From: an uncultured Vampirovibrio sp.
GTDB taxonomy: Bacteria; Cyanobacteriota; Vampirovibrionia; Gastranaerophilales; Gastranaerophilaceae
Direction of reading: 5' to 3'
Assembly (NCBI GenBank): GCA_910577515.1
Contig: CAJTLW010000003.1
Span: forward strand, 124,001-188,000
DNA length: 64,000 nucleotides
Each line of letters begins with the position of its first letter. Within the stretch, counting starts at the first letter, position 1. Made by a program: the position numbers and the translations under genes. The notes under the pieces were generated by a model. The model was not told the DNA's origin, ran no database searches, and was given only the letters and a program-made list of their open reading frames with translations. Shown here piece after piece: positions 6,902 through 16,633 of this stretch.

Positions 6902-7984
6902 ATGATAGGTATTGTTTGCAAAATTCATTCAGATTTTTATTATGTAATACCCAATGAAAATAAGGGTACTGCTGCAAATTGTGTTGAGTGCAAACTGAGA
7001 GAAATTTTAAAAAAGCAAAAAAATAAAGTTGTTGTAGGAGATTATGTTGAGTTTGAACTTCAGGGTACAAAAGAGTTTCAGTCAAATAATAATTTACAGG
7101 GCGCAATTGTAAAAATTTTAAAAAGAAAAAACTTTATCCCGCGGCCTGGTGTTGCAAATCTTGATTTAATGATTGTCGTATCTTCTATTTTTGAACCTGA
7201 TTTAGATTTTGTTCAGCTAAACAGATATTTAACATTTCTTAAATATTATAATATTGATGTGCTTCTTTGTTTTAATAAGGATGATTTAACAAATAAAGAT
7301 GAGCTTGATGAAATCAAAGCCAATATTTCAAAAATTTATAAACCTTTAGGATACAAAATTGTTTTTACATCAGCCTTAAATAAAGACGGGCTTAATACTT
7401 TAAAAAGGTATATTAAAGGTAAAACCATTGCGCTAACAGGGCAGTCAGGCGTTGGAAAGAGTTCTCTGCTAAATGCGCTTAATCCTGAACTTAATCTTAA
7501 AACAAAATCTATCTCTGATAAGTTAAAAAGAGGAACTCACACTACCCGTCATTCTGAAATCATAGAATTTAATGATTTCAGAATTATCGACACGCCGGGG
7601 TTTTCAAGGCTTATTTTTGATTTTATTTTGCCAAAAGATTTAGGGAATTATTTTTCTGAAATAAAATCTTTAAAAGATGGTTGCAAATATAGAGATTGCC
7701 TGCATTTAATTGATGTAAGCAAAGAATGCAATGTTATAAAAAATCTTGATAAAATTGATATTTCAAGGTATGAAAGTTATGTTGAATTTCTTGAAGAAGC
7801 TAAACTTTATAAAACAAAGGTTACATTTGAGGGAATAAAACAGGAAAGTGCTTCCAAAACCAATAACAACAAGGAATTTGCAAAAATAAGCACAAAAAAA
7901 CGCGCTCACTCAAGAAAAAAGCTGAAACAAGGCACAAAAAACCTTCTTTTGGAAAACCATGGCACAGACGATTTGGAGATTTAA
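6902..7984 (+). CDS. rsgA: Ribosome small-subunit-dependent GTPase RsgA
   Basis: 360 residues with the circularly permuted GTPase layout. An OB fold (about 1-70) is followed by FNKDD, the P-loop GQSGVGKSS, GTHTTRH and DTPGFS, then a zinc knuckle CKYRDCLHLIDVSKEC. RsgA helps mature the 30S subunit. The last 60 residues are an unusually long Lys-rich tail (KKRAHSRKKLKQGTKN) beyond the usual family end. It is first in the run rsgA-ispA-DUF212-MBOAT-SGNH and its stop abuts the ispA start. No ribosome site is visible; the promoter lies a few bases upstream. Confidence 0.95.
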   Translation: MIGIVCKIHSDFYYVIPNENKGTAANCVECKLREILKKQKNKVVVGDYVEFELQGTKEFQSNNNLQGAIVKILKRKNFIPRPGVANLDLMIVVSSIFEPDLDFVQLNRYLTFLKYYNIDVLLCFNKDDLTNKDELDEIKANISKIYKPLGYKIVFTSALNKDGLNTLKRYIKGKTIALTGQSGVGKSSLLNALNPELNLKTKSISDKLKRGTHTTRHSEIIEFNDFRIIDTPGFSRLIFDFILPKDLGNYFSEIKSLKDGCKYRDCLHLIDVSKECNVIKNLDKIDISRYESYVEFLEEAKLYKTKVTFEGIKQESASKTNNNKEFAKISTKKRAHSRKKLKQGTKNLLLENHGTDDLEI

Positions 7985-7985
7985 A

Positions 7986-8873
7986 ATGTTTGAAGAGTAT
8001 AAAAGCATAATAGAAAAAACGCTTGAAGAATATTTTGATGAGAGGCTAAAAAACCCTGAATATAAACTCTTTAAAAATGTTATAGAATCAATGAAATATA
8101 CAACCTGCCTTGGCGGTAAAAGACTCAGGGGTATTTTATGCCTTGAAACCTGTAAAATGTTTTTAGGAGATTTTAAAGCGGCTATTCCTGCTGCTTGTGC
8201 TTTAGAGATGCTTCATGCACAAAGCTTAATCCATGATGACCTTCCCTGCATGGATAATGATGATTTGAGACGCGGAAAACCATCCAATCATAAAGTTTAT
8301 GGTGAAGCAATTGCAACACTTGCAGGAGATGCTTTAATTTCTTTTGCGCCGCAAATTATTATTGAAAAAACCCCAAAATTAATCAGTGCTGAAAAAATTG
8401 TTAAATTATTATATGAATATTCACTTGCTGCAGGTGCCTTTGGCATTGTTGGCGGCCAAACAGCAGATATTGAAGCGGAAAATTCAAATGAAAAAATTTC
8501 AATAGAGCATCTGCAATTTATTCATAAATATAAAACAGGCGCCCTTTTTAAATGCTCCCTGCTTTTAGGTGCAATTATAGGCGGGGCAAACGAAAATGAA
8601 CTTGATACAATGCGTGCTTTCGGGGATAAATTCGGGCTTGCATTTCAGATAAAAGATGATATTTTAGATTTTACATCCACAACAGAAATTATGGGGAAAA
8701 CTGTAGGAAAAGATGAAAATTCAAATAAATCAACTTATGTAACAATTTTCGGGCTTGAAAGTGCAAGCGAAAAATTAACAAATGCAATTGAAGAATGTTA
8801 TGGTATACTTAATTCAAACGGTTTAAAATCAGATGTTTTACAAAAGATTATAAAATCACTTGAAATGAATTAA
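7986..8873 (+). CDS. ispA: Polyprenyl (farnesyl/geranylgeranyl) diphosphate synthase
   Basis: 295 residues from ATG 7986, with GGAG eight bases upstream, rather than from the upstream in-frame start. It condenses isopentenyl diphosphate with allylic diphosphates. The first Asp-rich motif is DDLPCMDNDD, preceded by GGKRLRG, and the second is QIKDDILD. Chain-length class looks like FPP/GGPP synthase. It lies just after rsgA and just before the DUF212 phosphatase-like gene. Its products would feed uppS (56.3 kb) and other isoprenoid paths. Confidence 0.93.
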   Translation: MFEEYKSIIEKTLEEYFDERLKNPEYKLFKNVIESMKYTTCLGGKRLRGILCLETCKMFLGDFKAAIPAACALEMLHAQSLIHDDLPCMDNDDLRRGKPSNHKVYGEAIATLAGDALISFAPQIIIEKTPKLISAEKIVKLLYEYSLAAGAFGIVGGQTADIEAENSNEKISIEHLQFIHKYKTGALFKCSLLLGAIIGGANENELDTMRAFGDKFGLAFQIKDDILDFTSTTEIMGKTVGKDENSNKSTYVTIFGLESASEKLTNAIEECYGILNSNGLKSDVLQKIIKSLEMN

Positions 8874-8885
8874 AAACTGTGAAAG

Positions 8886-9374
8886 ATGGAGAAGATGTTT
8901 TATAATACAGGTTTTGAGGTTTTATTTACAGGTATCGGAAGTGCTTGTGTTGCACAAATTTTAAAAGTTTTATTCTATTTTTTAACACACAAAAGAATTA
9001 ATTTTAAAATTTTTACAACAACAGGCGGCATGCCAAGTTCTCATTCAGCAGGCGTTATTAGCCTTTCAACCTCTGTCGGGCTTGTTGAAGGTTTTTCATC
9101 AGTTTCTTTTGCAATAGCTTTAGGTTTTGCACTTGTTGTTTTGCAAGATGCTGCAGGACTTCGCCGTGCAGCAGGTAAAACGGCAGCTACTTTAAACAGG
9201 CTTGTAGTCGAAATTGCCGAACACACAAACCAGACAAAGCCTTATGAAGTATTAAAAGAATTATTGGGCCACACTCCTTTTGAAGTATTTATGGGTTCAC
9301 TTTTAGGTATTGCCTGCGCCCTTTGGATACATTTTGTAATGCCCGGAATTGGGTTTCTTGCATTTATAAAATAA
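8886..9374 (+). CDS. DUF212 / divergent PAP2-family membrane protein
   Basis: 162 residues with several membrane segments and the signature GGMPSSHSAGVISLSTSVGL, then GFALVVLQDAAGLRRAAG. This is the DUF212 (divergent PAP2, YuiD-like) family, thought to be related to lipid phosphate phosphatases; substrate unknown. It follows ispA by 12 bp, which fits work on an isoprenoid phosphate, but that is inference. Start could be ATG 8886 or ATG 8895. Confidence 0.88.
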   Translation: MEKMFYNTGFEVLFTGIGSACVAQILKVLFYFLTHKRINFKIFTTTGGMPSSHSAGVISLSTSVGLVEGFSSVSFAIALGFALVVLQDAAGLRRAAGKTAATLNRLVVEIAEHTNQTKPYEVLKELLGHTPFEVFMGSLLGIACALWIHFVMPGIGFLAFIK

Positions 9375-9387
9375 TCCGGAGTTTTTA

Positions 9388-10842
9388 ATGCTTTTTAATT
9401 CTGCAGCCTATATATTTTTATTTTTGCCCGTAGTGGTTGTATTTTATTATGTTTTGTTAAAATTCAGGCTTATTGTAGTATCTAAAATCTGGCTTGTGCT
9501 TGCATCTGTTTTGTTTTACAGCTGGTGGGATCCAAAATATACAGCCCTTCTTTTAATATCAATGCTTTTGAATTTTGGCATAGGCTCCGCTTTTTTAAGC
9601 AAATATTTTGAAGATAAAACAAAAAGAAAGTTTCTTTTAATATTTGGTTTAACTCTTAATATTCTAATTCTAGGGTATTTTAAATATGCTAATTTCTTTA
9701 TAGATAATCTAAATTTTGTTTTACATACAGATATTCAAATTGCAAAAATAATTCTTCCTTTAGGCATAAGCTTTTTTACCTTTACTCAAATTACATATCT
9801 TGTTGATGCTTATAAAAAAGAAGCAAGAGAATATGATGTTTTGAGCTATCTTTTGTTTGTAACGTTTTTTCCACACCTTATAGCAGGTCCTATTCTGCAT
9901 CATGGCGAAATGATGCCCCAATTTAATGATATAAAAAGAAAAGTTTTAAAATATAAAAATATAATTTCAGGACTTTTCTTATTTATAATAGGTTTATTTA
10001 AAAAGACAATCATAGCCGATACATTATCTATTTATGTTGCAAATGGGTATCCTGCAGGAGGTGCAGATGCAACTATATCTATTATTGAAGGATGGATTAT
10101 AGTAATAAGTTATACACTGCAAATATATTTTGATTTTTCAGGGTATACGGATATGGCATTGGGCAGCGCCAAAATGCTTAATATTGATTTGCCGATAAAC
10201 TTTAATTCTCCCTATAAAGCAATATCCGTACAAGATTTTTGGAAAAGATGGCACATCACGCTATCAAGATTTTTAAGAGATTACATCTATATCCCTTTGG
10301 GCGGCAATAGAAAGGGAGAGATAAGAATGTATTCTAATCTTTTAACTACAATGCTTATAGGTGGTCTTTGGCATGGGGCTTCTTGGATGTTTGTGTTTTG
10401 GGGTGCTTTACATGGAATAGCACAAATTATAAATAAACTTTGGCAAAAAACTCACATTGAACTTCCAAAACCCGTTTCTATTTTTATTACATTTATGTTT
10501 ATAAATTTCACCTGGATAATATTCAGAGCTGAAAATTTAATGCAGGCGAAAAATATCTTTATGTCTTTGTTTGATATAAATAACTTTATAATCCCAAGAA
10601 CGCATCATTTGGATTTTATTTTTCATCACAGTGCTAAATACCCGTTTATTATAGTGATTTTTACATTAGCACTCTTGATTGTCTTCTTATGTCCTAATTC
10701 AAATAAAATTGTATCAATGATAAATGTTGATTCTAAAAAGTCTGCGGTATTTTATAGCTTTTTGTTTGCAATAATTTTTATTGCAGCTATTATTAAACTC
10801 TGCTGTGTGCCGTACAGCGAATTTATTTATTTTAATTTTTAA
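9388..10842 (+). CDS. MBOAT-family O-acyltransferase (AlgI/DltB-like)
   Basis: 484 residues, about ten membrane segments. Family marks are the N-terminal FNSAAYIFLFLPVV, FFPHLIAGPI, QDFWKRWHITLSRFLRDYIYIP and the catalytic His329 in GGLWHGASW. Such proteins move acyl groups across the membrane for O-acylation of extracellular polymers (alginate, peptidoglycan, teichoic acid). The next gene, 12 bp downstream, encodes an SGNH-type partner, the usual arrangement. Substrate unknown. Confidence 0.93.
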   Translation: MLFNSAAYIFLFLPVVVVFYYVLLKFRLIVVSKIWLVLASVLFYSWWDPKYTALLLISMLLNFGIGSAFLSKYFEDKTKRKFLLIFGLTLNILILGYFKYANFFIDNLNFVLHTDIQIAKIILPLGISFFTFTQITYLVDAYKKEAREYDVLSYLLFVTFFPHLIAGPILHHGEMMPQFNDIKRKVLKYKNIISGLFLFIIGLFKKTIIADTLSIYVANGYPAGGADATISIIEGWIIVISYTLQIYFDFSGYTDMALGSAKMLNIDLPINFNSPYKAISVQDFWKRWHITLSRFLRDYIYIPLGGNRKGEIRMYSNLLTTMLIGGLWHGASWMFVFWGALHGIAQIINKLWQKTHIELPKPVSIFITFMFINFTWIIFRAENLMQAKNIFMSLFDINNFIIPRTHHLDFIFHHSAKYPFIIVIFTLALLIVFLCPNSNKIVSMINVDSKKSAVFYSFLFAIIFIAAIIKLCCVPYSEFIYFNF

Positions 10843-10853
10843 AGGTCATTTCT

Positions 10854-11990
10854 ATGCAAAAATATTCAAAGTTATCATTAATATTATTTGTTTCTCTATG
10901 TACAGGTTTTGCTTTTATTGTGGCGCTAATAATTTATATAAATGACCCGCTTGAAATCTGGCACAAATCCTTTTTTAGAAAAAAACCGGCTTACGCGCAT
11001 GCAAGGTTAAGCGCCAGAGCCTTTATAAGAGATTATGATTTCAACTCCGTAATTATTGGAAACTCTCATTCTGAAAACACATCTGCTAAAAAAGCAGGTG
11101 AAATTTTGGGTGGCAGATTCTTTAATTTATCAATATCAGGTTCAACAATGGCGGAAAAAAGCCTTATAACAAAGTATTTATTGAAGCATAAACATATTGA
11201 TAAAATTGTTTATATTGTAGACTCGCATTACTTTAACCTTGATAAAAATGCACCTGGTTATGCACTTGAAACATATAGTTTTCTCTACGATGATAATAAT
11301 TTTAATGATTATAGGATATATTTAAATGACAAATATATCCAATGTGCATTATCATTTAGAAAAATTTCCTCTTGTGTAGAAGTTTGTAATCCGGATCGCC
11401 CGTATTCTTGGGATGATAAAGCTTTTCATATAAGCAGATTTGGCGGTTTTGAAAAATGGCTTGATAATAAAGAACATAATCAGGTCAAAGATGTTCTTCA
11501 AACCATACTATCTACCCCTTTAGAAGTGAATCATAATACTGTAGATGATAAATACGAAGAAAAGTTACATGATTATTTTGATGAATATTTTTTTAAGGTT
11601 GTAAAAGAAAATCCTAATGTTAAATTTTATATTGTAGTTCCACCTGTTTCTAATTTACAGTTTGCAGTTTGGATTAGAAATAACCCTGCTTTTGAAAAAT
11701 ATAAATTAATGCTCAAGTACCTTGTTAATGAAGGTGCAAAATACCAGAATATGGAAGTTTATGCATTTGATAACCTTGATTCAATTGGTAAAATTGAAGA
11801 TTTTAAAGATTTAACCCACTTTAGAACCTGGATAAATTATTTTATATTAAATTCTATAGCGCAAAATAACCACCAAATTACACCTGATAATATTGATAAA
11901 TATTTTAAAGATGTATACAATAAGGCGCTAAAAGAAGATTTTGCAGGATATTATTACAAAATAAAATCCACAATGAAGACCCCCGTCTAG
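10854..11990 (+). CDS. SGNH-hydrolase-like membrane-anchored partner of the MBOAT protein
   Basis: 378 residues: an N-terminal membrane anchor (about 8-28), then an extracytoplasmic SGNH-like domain with block I as IIGNSHSEN (Ser71) and a C-terminal DLTH pair (Asp319, His322) that would complete the triad. Similar proteins (DltD, AlgX/J, PatB) take the acyl group from the MBOAT protein and attach it to a polymer. It is last in the rsgA-led run. Sequence is diverged, so I do not name a specific family. Confidence 0.75.
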   Translation: MQKYSKLSLILFVSLCTGFAFIVALIIYINDPLEIWHKSFFRKKPAYAHARLSARAFIRDYDFNSVIIGNSHSENTSAKKAGEILGGRFFNLSISGSTMAEKSLITKYLLKHKHIDKIVYIVDSHYFNLDKNAPGYALETYSFLYDDNNFNDYRIYLNDKYIQCALSFRKISSCVEVCNPDRPYSWDDKAFHISRFGGFEKWLDNKEHNQVKDVLQTILSTPLEVNHNTVDDKYEEKLHDYFDEYFFKVVKENPNVKFYIVVPPVSNLQFAVWIRNNPAFEKYKLMLKYLVNEGAKYQNMEVYAFDNLDSIGKIEDFKDLTHFRTWINYFILNSIAQNNHQITPDNIDKYFKDVYNKALKEDFAGYYYKIKSTMKTPV

Positions 11991-11998
11991 CAAATTTT

Positions 11999-12181
11999 TT
12001 ACGATGTTCTTCTTAGCATTCCTGTGAAGCTTGTTTTTGAAACAGGTTCATCGTCTTCCGGCAATTCAGGGCGTTTAATCCTGTCTGGCACCGGTGCTTC
12101 AAAACTTGTTAAGCCTATATATCCTTCGTTTACTTTATTTAAACCTAAAAATCCGCCTATAAAATTAAGAAATCTATCCAT
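11999..12181 (-). CDS. Small 60-residue protein, unknown
   Basis: It has an AGAAAGGAT ribosome site seven bases before the ATG, which favours this strand over a competing plus-strand frame. It begins MDRFLNFIGGFLGL, a potential membrane-binding amphipathic helix, and ends in a polar, Pro-rich region (PDRIKRPELPEDDEP). I recognise no family. It is convergent with the SGNH gene, the stop codons being 8 bp apart. Confidence 0.65.
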   Translation of the reverse strand: MDRFLNFIGGFLGLNKVNEGYIGLTSFEAPVPDRIKRPELPEDDEPVSKTSFTGMLRRTS

Positions 12182-12334
12182 TTTTTATCCTTTCTCAATA
12201 AATAAAAATCCGTTTAACTTCCGAATTTTTAAGAATATTATAGTGAAGAGGGGAAAAATTTAAATTGGCTTTTTATCTAAAATGTTGTGCTAGAATTAAG
12301 TATAATATTTGAACTTGAGATTGTAAACAATAAT

Positions 12335-13072
12335 ATGGATGAAAGTTTAATAGAGGCCTCAACCGATTTATTAATAGAGCGTGCGCTTGAAATCGCCGGA
12401 AAGTCTTATTCAAAAGAAGAAATAATAAAACTTTTAAAAGACGGGGATGAGTTTGAAAAGCCCGTTGCCTTAATGTCTTTAGAAAATATTGACAATCAAG
12501 CAGAAGCAGATTATTTAATTGATAATTTAACAGGCTGTGATGGTAGAATTAGGGAAGCCTCAGCACTTAAGATTTCTGAATTTTTGCAAAAAACGGAAAC
12601 TTCAAAATATTTTTTAGATAAAAACAGCCTTAAAATTATCTTAGATGGCATTATGGATATAAACCCGAATGTTTCACGGGCTTTGATTGAAGGGATAAAG
12701 GGGTGTAAAGCTTTGCAATCATTTATCTGCAAACCTCTTATAGAAAGAATTTTAAATATAATAGGAAAACTAAAAGAAATAGCAGATACTCCGTATTATG
12801 AAAACAGGCTTAAAAATTCAAAAAACCACGCCAAAAACAAGATAGTTTTTAATCTTTACTGGGCGCTTGAAGCACTGTATTATACAGAATTTAATAATTC
12901 AGATGATAAAAAACTTTTAGAAATATTAAATTTTACATCAAGCTACATTGATTACACAATAAGGGAAAAAGCAGCTAAAATACTATCAAAAATGGATAAG
13001 GTGCCATCTGATTTGTTACAGAAATTGAAAAATGATAAAAATTTTTATGTAAAAAATCAACTTTTATGCTAA
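12335..13072 (+). CDS. HEAT-like helical repeat protein
   Basis: 245 residues from ATG 12335. A TATAAT at 12301-12306 makes a start upstream of that unlikely. The sequence is all helical with HEAT/Armadillo-like pairs such as EKPVALMSLENIDNQAEADY, GRIREASALKISEFL and REKAAKILSKMDKVPSDL. No catalytic motif is seen, so it is probably a protein-binding scaffold. It precedes efp by 35 bp. Confidence 0.65.
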   Translation: MDESLIEASTDLLIERALEIAGKSYSKEEIIKLLKDGDEFEKPVALMSLENIDNQAEADYLIDNLTGCDGRIREASALKISEFLQKTETSKYFLDKNSLKIILDGIMDINPNVSRALIEGIKGCKALQSFICKPLIERILNIIGKLKEIADTPYYENRLKNSKNHAKNKIVFNLYWALEALYYTEFNNSDDKKLLEILNFTSSYIDYTIREKAAKILSKMDKVPSDLLQKLKNDKNFYVKNQLLC

Positions 13073-13106
13073 CATCAAAGGAAGTAGAAATAAAATAGGA
13101 TATTTT

Positions 13107-13664
13107 ATGATTTCAGTAAACGATTTAAAAACAGGTTTAACCCTTGAATTAGATAACGGATTATGGTCTGTTGTTGAATTTTTACACGTAAAACCCGGCA
13201 AAGGTGCAGCTTTTGTTCGTTCAAAACTAAAAAACGTTGAAACAGGTCAGGTTGTTGAAAAAACCTTCAGAGCCGGTGAAAAAGTTGCAAAGGCTATGCT
13301 CGACAGACGTGAAATGCAATATCTTTATAAAGAAGGCGCTGATTTTGTAATGATGGATTTAGAAAGCTATGAACAGCTTCCTGTTCCTGAATCTGCAATC
13401 GGTGACGGGGTTAAATATTTGAAAGAAAATATGAACGTGCAAATTTTAATGCACGATGGCAGAATAATTGGTATTGACCTTCCTAATTTTGTTGAATTAG
13501 AAGTAGTTGATACGCCCCCTGCCGAAAAAGGAAACACTGCTCAAGGCGGTTCTAAACCTGCGACTCTTGAAGGCGGTGCTGTTGTTAACGTTCCTTTCTT
13601 TATTCAGGTTGGCGATAAACTAAGAATTGATACAAGAACAAACGAATACTTAGATAGGGTATAG
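13107..13664 (+). CDS. efp: Elongation factor P
   Basis: 185 residues, the usual length. The domain I loop is PGKGAAF with Lys32 at the tip, the residue modified in many bacteria; domains II and III follow (VPFFIQVGDKLRIDTRTNEY). EF-P relieves ribosome stalling at proline runs. It lies 4 bp before accB; the efp-accB-accC order is common in bacteria. Confidence 0.98.
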   Translation: MISVNDLKTGLTLELDNGLWSVVEFLHVKPGKGAAFVRSKLKNVETGQVVEKTFRAGEKVAKAMLDRREMQYLYKEGADFVMMDLESYEQLPVPESAIGDGVKYLKENMNVQILMHDGRIIGIDLPNFVELEVVDTPPAEKGNTAQGGSKPATLEGGAVVNVPFFIQVGDKLRIDTRTNEYLDRV

Positions 13665-13667
13665 ATT

Positions 13668-14126
13668 ATGAATTTTGAATGTGAATATATAGAAAAACTT
13701 GCAAAACTTGTAAGTGATAACCAGTTAAGCGAAATTACTCTTGAAGATGGAGATAAAGCTATCACTATTAAAAAAGGCGGAATATCTGGAAATGTTGCCG
13801 TAGCTCCTATTGCTCCTGTTCTTCCTGCCGCTGCTCCGGCTGCACCTGCTACTGAAGCTCCTCAGACAAAAGCAGCATCAGATGCACCTAAAGGTACTCC
13901 AATAACATCTCCTATGGTTGGTGCGTTCTATGCAGCACCAAGCCCGGGTTCAGAACCTTATGTTAAAGTAGGCGATGTTGTAAAAGCAGGGCAGGTGGTT
14001 TGCATAGTTGAAGCTATGAAATTGATGAACGAAATTGAATCAGAAGTATCAGGAAAAGTGGTTCAAATTTGTGTTGAGGACGGGCAAAGCGTTGAATATG
14101 GCCAAGTCCTTATGTATGTTGAGTAA
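13668..14126 (+). CDS. accB: Biotin carboxyl carrier protein of acetyl-CoA carboxylase
   Basis: 152 residues: a short N-terminal domain, an Ala/Pro-rich linker (about 45-80) and a C-terminal biotinyl domain with EAMKLMNEIE, where Lys118 is the biotinylation site. It carries carboxybiotin between AccC and AccA/AccD. It starts 4 bp after efp and ends 20 bp before accC. Confidence 0.97.
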   Translation: MNFECEYIEKLAKLVSDNQLSEITLEDGDKAITIKKGGISGNVAVAPIAPVLPAAAPAAPATEAPQTKAASDAPKGTPITSPMVGAFYAAPSPGSEPYVKVGDVVKAGQVVCIVEAMKLMNEIESEVSGKVVQICVEDGQSVEYGQVLMYVE

Positions 14127-14145
14127 GTTAATTTAAGTATTTGGT

Positions 14146-15537
14146 ATGATAAAAAAGGTTTTAATTGCAAACAGGGGAGAAATCGCCCTAAGAATTATAA
14201 GAGCTTGTAAAGAATTAGGTATTGCAACCGTTGCCATCTATTCTCAGGCTGATGCAGGCAGTTTACATGTATCACTTGCGGATGAAGCATATTGTATAGG
14301 CCCTGCGCCAAGCGCCAAAAGCTATTTGAGTATTCCTGCAATAATAAGCGTAGCGTTAACTTCAGGTGCTGATGCTATTCATCCTGGTTATGGTTTTATG
14401 TCTGAACGTGCTGATTTTGTTGATATTTGCGAGCAGCATCATATAAAATTTATCGGTCCTTCTGCAGATGCAATGCGCAAAATGGGTGATAAAGCAAATG
14501 CCAGAGAAACAATGATAAAAAACAACGTTCCCGTTACACCGGGGACAGGTTTAATTGAAAATGTTGATGAAATTAAAACCTTTGCAAAAGAAGTAGGTTA
14601 CCCTGTAATCATAAAAGCAACTGCAGGCGGCGGCGGCAAGGGTATGAGAATTGTGCATAATGAAAATGAAGTTGAAGATGCGTTTAATTTGTGCAGAAAT
14701 GAAGCAAAAAATGCCTTTGCAAACCCTGAAGTGTATGTTGAAAAATATTTAATAAATCCAAGACATATTGAAGTTCAGATTCTGGCAGATAGCTTTGGAA
14801 ACGTAGTACACCTTGGGGAGCGCGACTGTTCAATTCAAAGACGCCATCAAAAACTTTTGGAAGAAGCGCCAAGCCCTGCAATCAGTAAAGATGTAAGGGA
14901 AAAAATGGGTGAAGCGGCTGTGAATGCTGCAAAAGCTATAAACTATGAAGGTGCTGGAACTATTGAATTTTTGCTCGATGAAAATGACCCGAACGGCAGG
15001 AAAAACTGGTATTTTATGGAAATGAATACAAGAGTTCAGGTAGAACACTGTGTATCAGAAATGATTTCAGGGGTCGATATTGTAAAAGAGCAATTGCGTG
15101 TGGCATCAGGGCAAAGATTATCCGTAAAACAGGAAGATATTGTGCTAAAAGGCCATGCAATCGAATGCAGAATAAACGCTGAAGACCCTGAACGCGACTT
15201 TATTCCTTTTGCTGGAAAAATTGAGGGATACCTTGCCCCGGGCGGTTTTGGAGTTAGAATTGATTCACATGTTTATACAGGCTATTCGATTCCTCCTTAT
15301 TATGATTCAATGGTTGGGAAACTTATCTGTTGGGGAGTAGATAGGGAAGATGCCAGAAACCGTGCGCTTCGAGCTTTAAATGAATATATTATTACAGGAA
15401 TTAAAACCACAATTCCTTTCCATAAAGAGATTTTAAACAATGAAGTCTTTATTTCAGGCAAATTTGACACAAGCTTTATAGAAAAATATTATTCAAAAGA
15501 AGAAATTAAAAAGGCGCTCTCTAAAGAGAATGTTTAA
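14146..15537 (+). CDS. accC: Acetyl-CoA carboxylase biotin carboxylase subunit
   Basis: 463 residues with the biotin carboxylase N-domain (KKVLIANRGEIALRI), an ATP-grasp core (KATAGGGGKGMR, ERDCSIQRRHQKLLEEAPS, FMEMNTRVQVEHCVSE) and the C-domain. It carboxylates biotin on AccB using ATP and bicarbonate. Its last 8 bases overlap the next gene, suggesting co-translation. Confidence 0.98.
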   Translation: MIKKVLIANRGEIALRIIRACKELGIATVAIYSQADAGSLHVSLADEAYCIGPAPSAKSYLSIPAIISVALTSGADAIHPGYGFMSERADFVDICEQHHIKFIGPSADAMRKMGDKANARETMIKNNVPVTPGTGLIENVDEIKTFAKEVGYPVIIKATAGGGGKGMRIVHNENEVEDAFNLCRNEAKNAFANPEVYVEKYLINPRHIEVQILADSFGNVVHLGERDCSIQRRHQKLLEEAPSPAISKDVREKMGEAAVNAAKAINYEGAGTIEFLLDENDPNGRKNWYFMEMNTRVQVEHCVSEMISGVDIVKEQLRVASGQRLSVKQEDIVLKGHAIECRINAEDPERDFIPFAGKIEGYLAPGGFGVRIDSHVYTGYSIPPYYDSMVGKLICWGVDREDARNRALRALNEYIITGIKTTIPFHKEILNNEVFISGKFDTSFIEKYYSKEEIKKALSKENV

Positions 15538-16630
15538 TTTTAACAGAAATTTAGAGCCTGTTTTCAAAATGGTGGCGCAAAATGCCTGCGATATGGGTGT
15601 TGATGCTTATTTTGTAGGTGGTATGGTGCGTGATATCCTTATGGGTATTGAAATAAAGGATATTGATATCCTTATTGAAGGCTCAGCTATTGATTTTGTA
15701 CAAAAACTTTCTGAATGTGCGCCTAATGTCATGATAAAATCTGTCCATAAAGCCTTTAACACGGCAAAAACTGTGATAAATGGGTTAGAAATTGATTTTG
15801 CATCTACAAGAGAAGAAATCTACCCACAATCAGGCTGTTTGCCTGTTATCCAAAAAACAGGATGCCCTGTTTGCTGCGATTTAAAAAGACGTGATTTTAC
15901 TGTAAACGCCATAGCGGTAAGGTTTTTTACGGGTAAAAACGAGCTAAAGTATGAATTAATCGACCCTTTTAACGGTTCGGATGATATAAAAGCCCGCTCC
16001 TTAAGGGTTTTACATAATAAAAGCTATATTGATGACCCTACAAGAATTTTAAGAGGGCTGGATTTTAAATTGCGTTTCGGTTTTAATTTTAGTGAAAATG
16101 ATAAAAAATTAATTGAAGAACATTTAAAATCTCCTGATAGAGAGGGTTTAAGTATAGATAGAATAAAATTGACCCTTAAAAAACTTTTTTCAGACAAAAA
16201 CGCAAAAAAGGCGTACAATCAAATTTTAGAAAATAATTTTTATAAAATATGGTGCGATATTCCGTCTTTTAAGCATGAATGGGCGCAAAGGCTTGATGAA
16301 GCTTCAAGCATTTTTAACGTTTTAAAAGAAGAAATTTTTTTGAAAGCAATATTTGAAAATGAACTGTACTCTGATTTTTTAATACAAAACCACACGGAAA
16401 ATTTTGAAATTTATAACCAGTATAAAAACCTCAAACCCCTAGATTTAGCGCTCCATTATGCAATTTTTAATGACGCAAATGTTATTTTTTATTTTCAAAA
16501 ACTAAAAGATATAAAACTTGATATTTCAGGTGATGACCTTATACAACAAGGTTTCTCCCAAGGAAAAGCTCTTGGAGATGAACTTTCCCGCCTTTTAAAA
16601 GAAAAGCTAAATTCAATAGAAAGGAATTAG
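15530..16630 (+). CDS. CCA-adding / poly(A) polymerase-type nucleotidyltransferase
   Basis: 366 residues. The nucleotidyltransferase head has GGMVRDILMG and DIDILIEG (metal-binding Asp pair), then RRDFTVNAIAV and DPTRILRGLDFKLRFGF, the class II CCA-enzyme/PcnB signature. The C-terminal half is helical with no HD domain, and runs diverged and Asn/Lys-rich. Most likely it adds or repairs tRNA 3' CCA ends; a poly(A) polymerase or split A-/CC-adding enzyme cannot be excluded. It overlaps accC by 8 bp. Confidence 0.85.
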   Translation: MFNFNRNLEPVFKMVAQNACDMGVDAYFVGGMVRDILMGIEIKDIDILIEGSAIDFVQKLSECAPNVMIKSVHKAFNTAKTVINGLEIDFASTREEIYPQSGCLPVIQKTGCPVCCDLKRRDFTVNAIAVRFFTGKNELKYELIDPFNGSDDIKARSLRVLHNKSYIDDPTRILRGLDFKLRFGFNFSENDKKLIEEHLKSPDREGLSIDRIKLTLKKLFSDKNAKKAYNQILENNFYKIWCDIPSFKHEWAQRLDEASSIFNVLKEEIFLKAIFENELYSDFLIQNHTENFEIYNQYKNLKPLDLALHYAIFNDANVIFYFQKLKDIKLDISGDDLIQQGFSQGKALGDELSRLLKEKLNSIERN

Positions 16631-16633
16631 CCT

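Noticed and set aside
12024..12263. Plus-strand frame of 79 codons over the small 60-residue gene
   Set aside because: The opposite strand has a proper AGAAAGGAT ribosome site at its ATG; this frame has none.
12278..12306. Full promoter for the HEAT-like gene
   Set aside because: TATAAT at 12301-12306 is good, but no acceptable -35 is found at 16-18 bp, so only the -10 box was used, to help choose the start codon.
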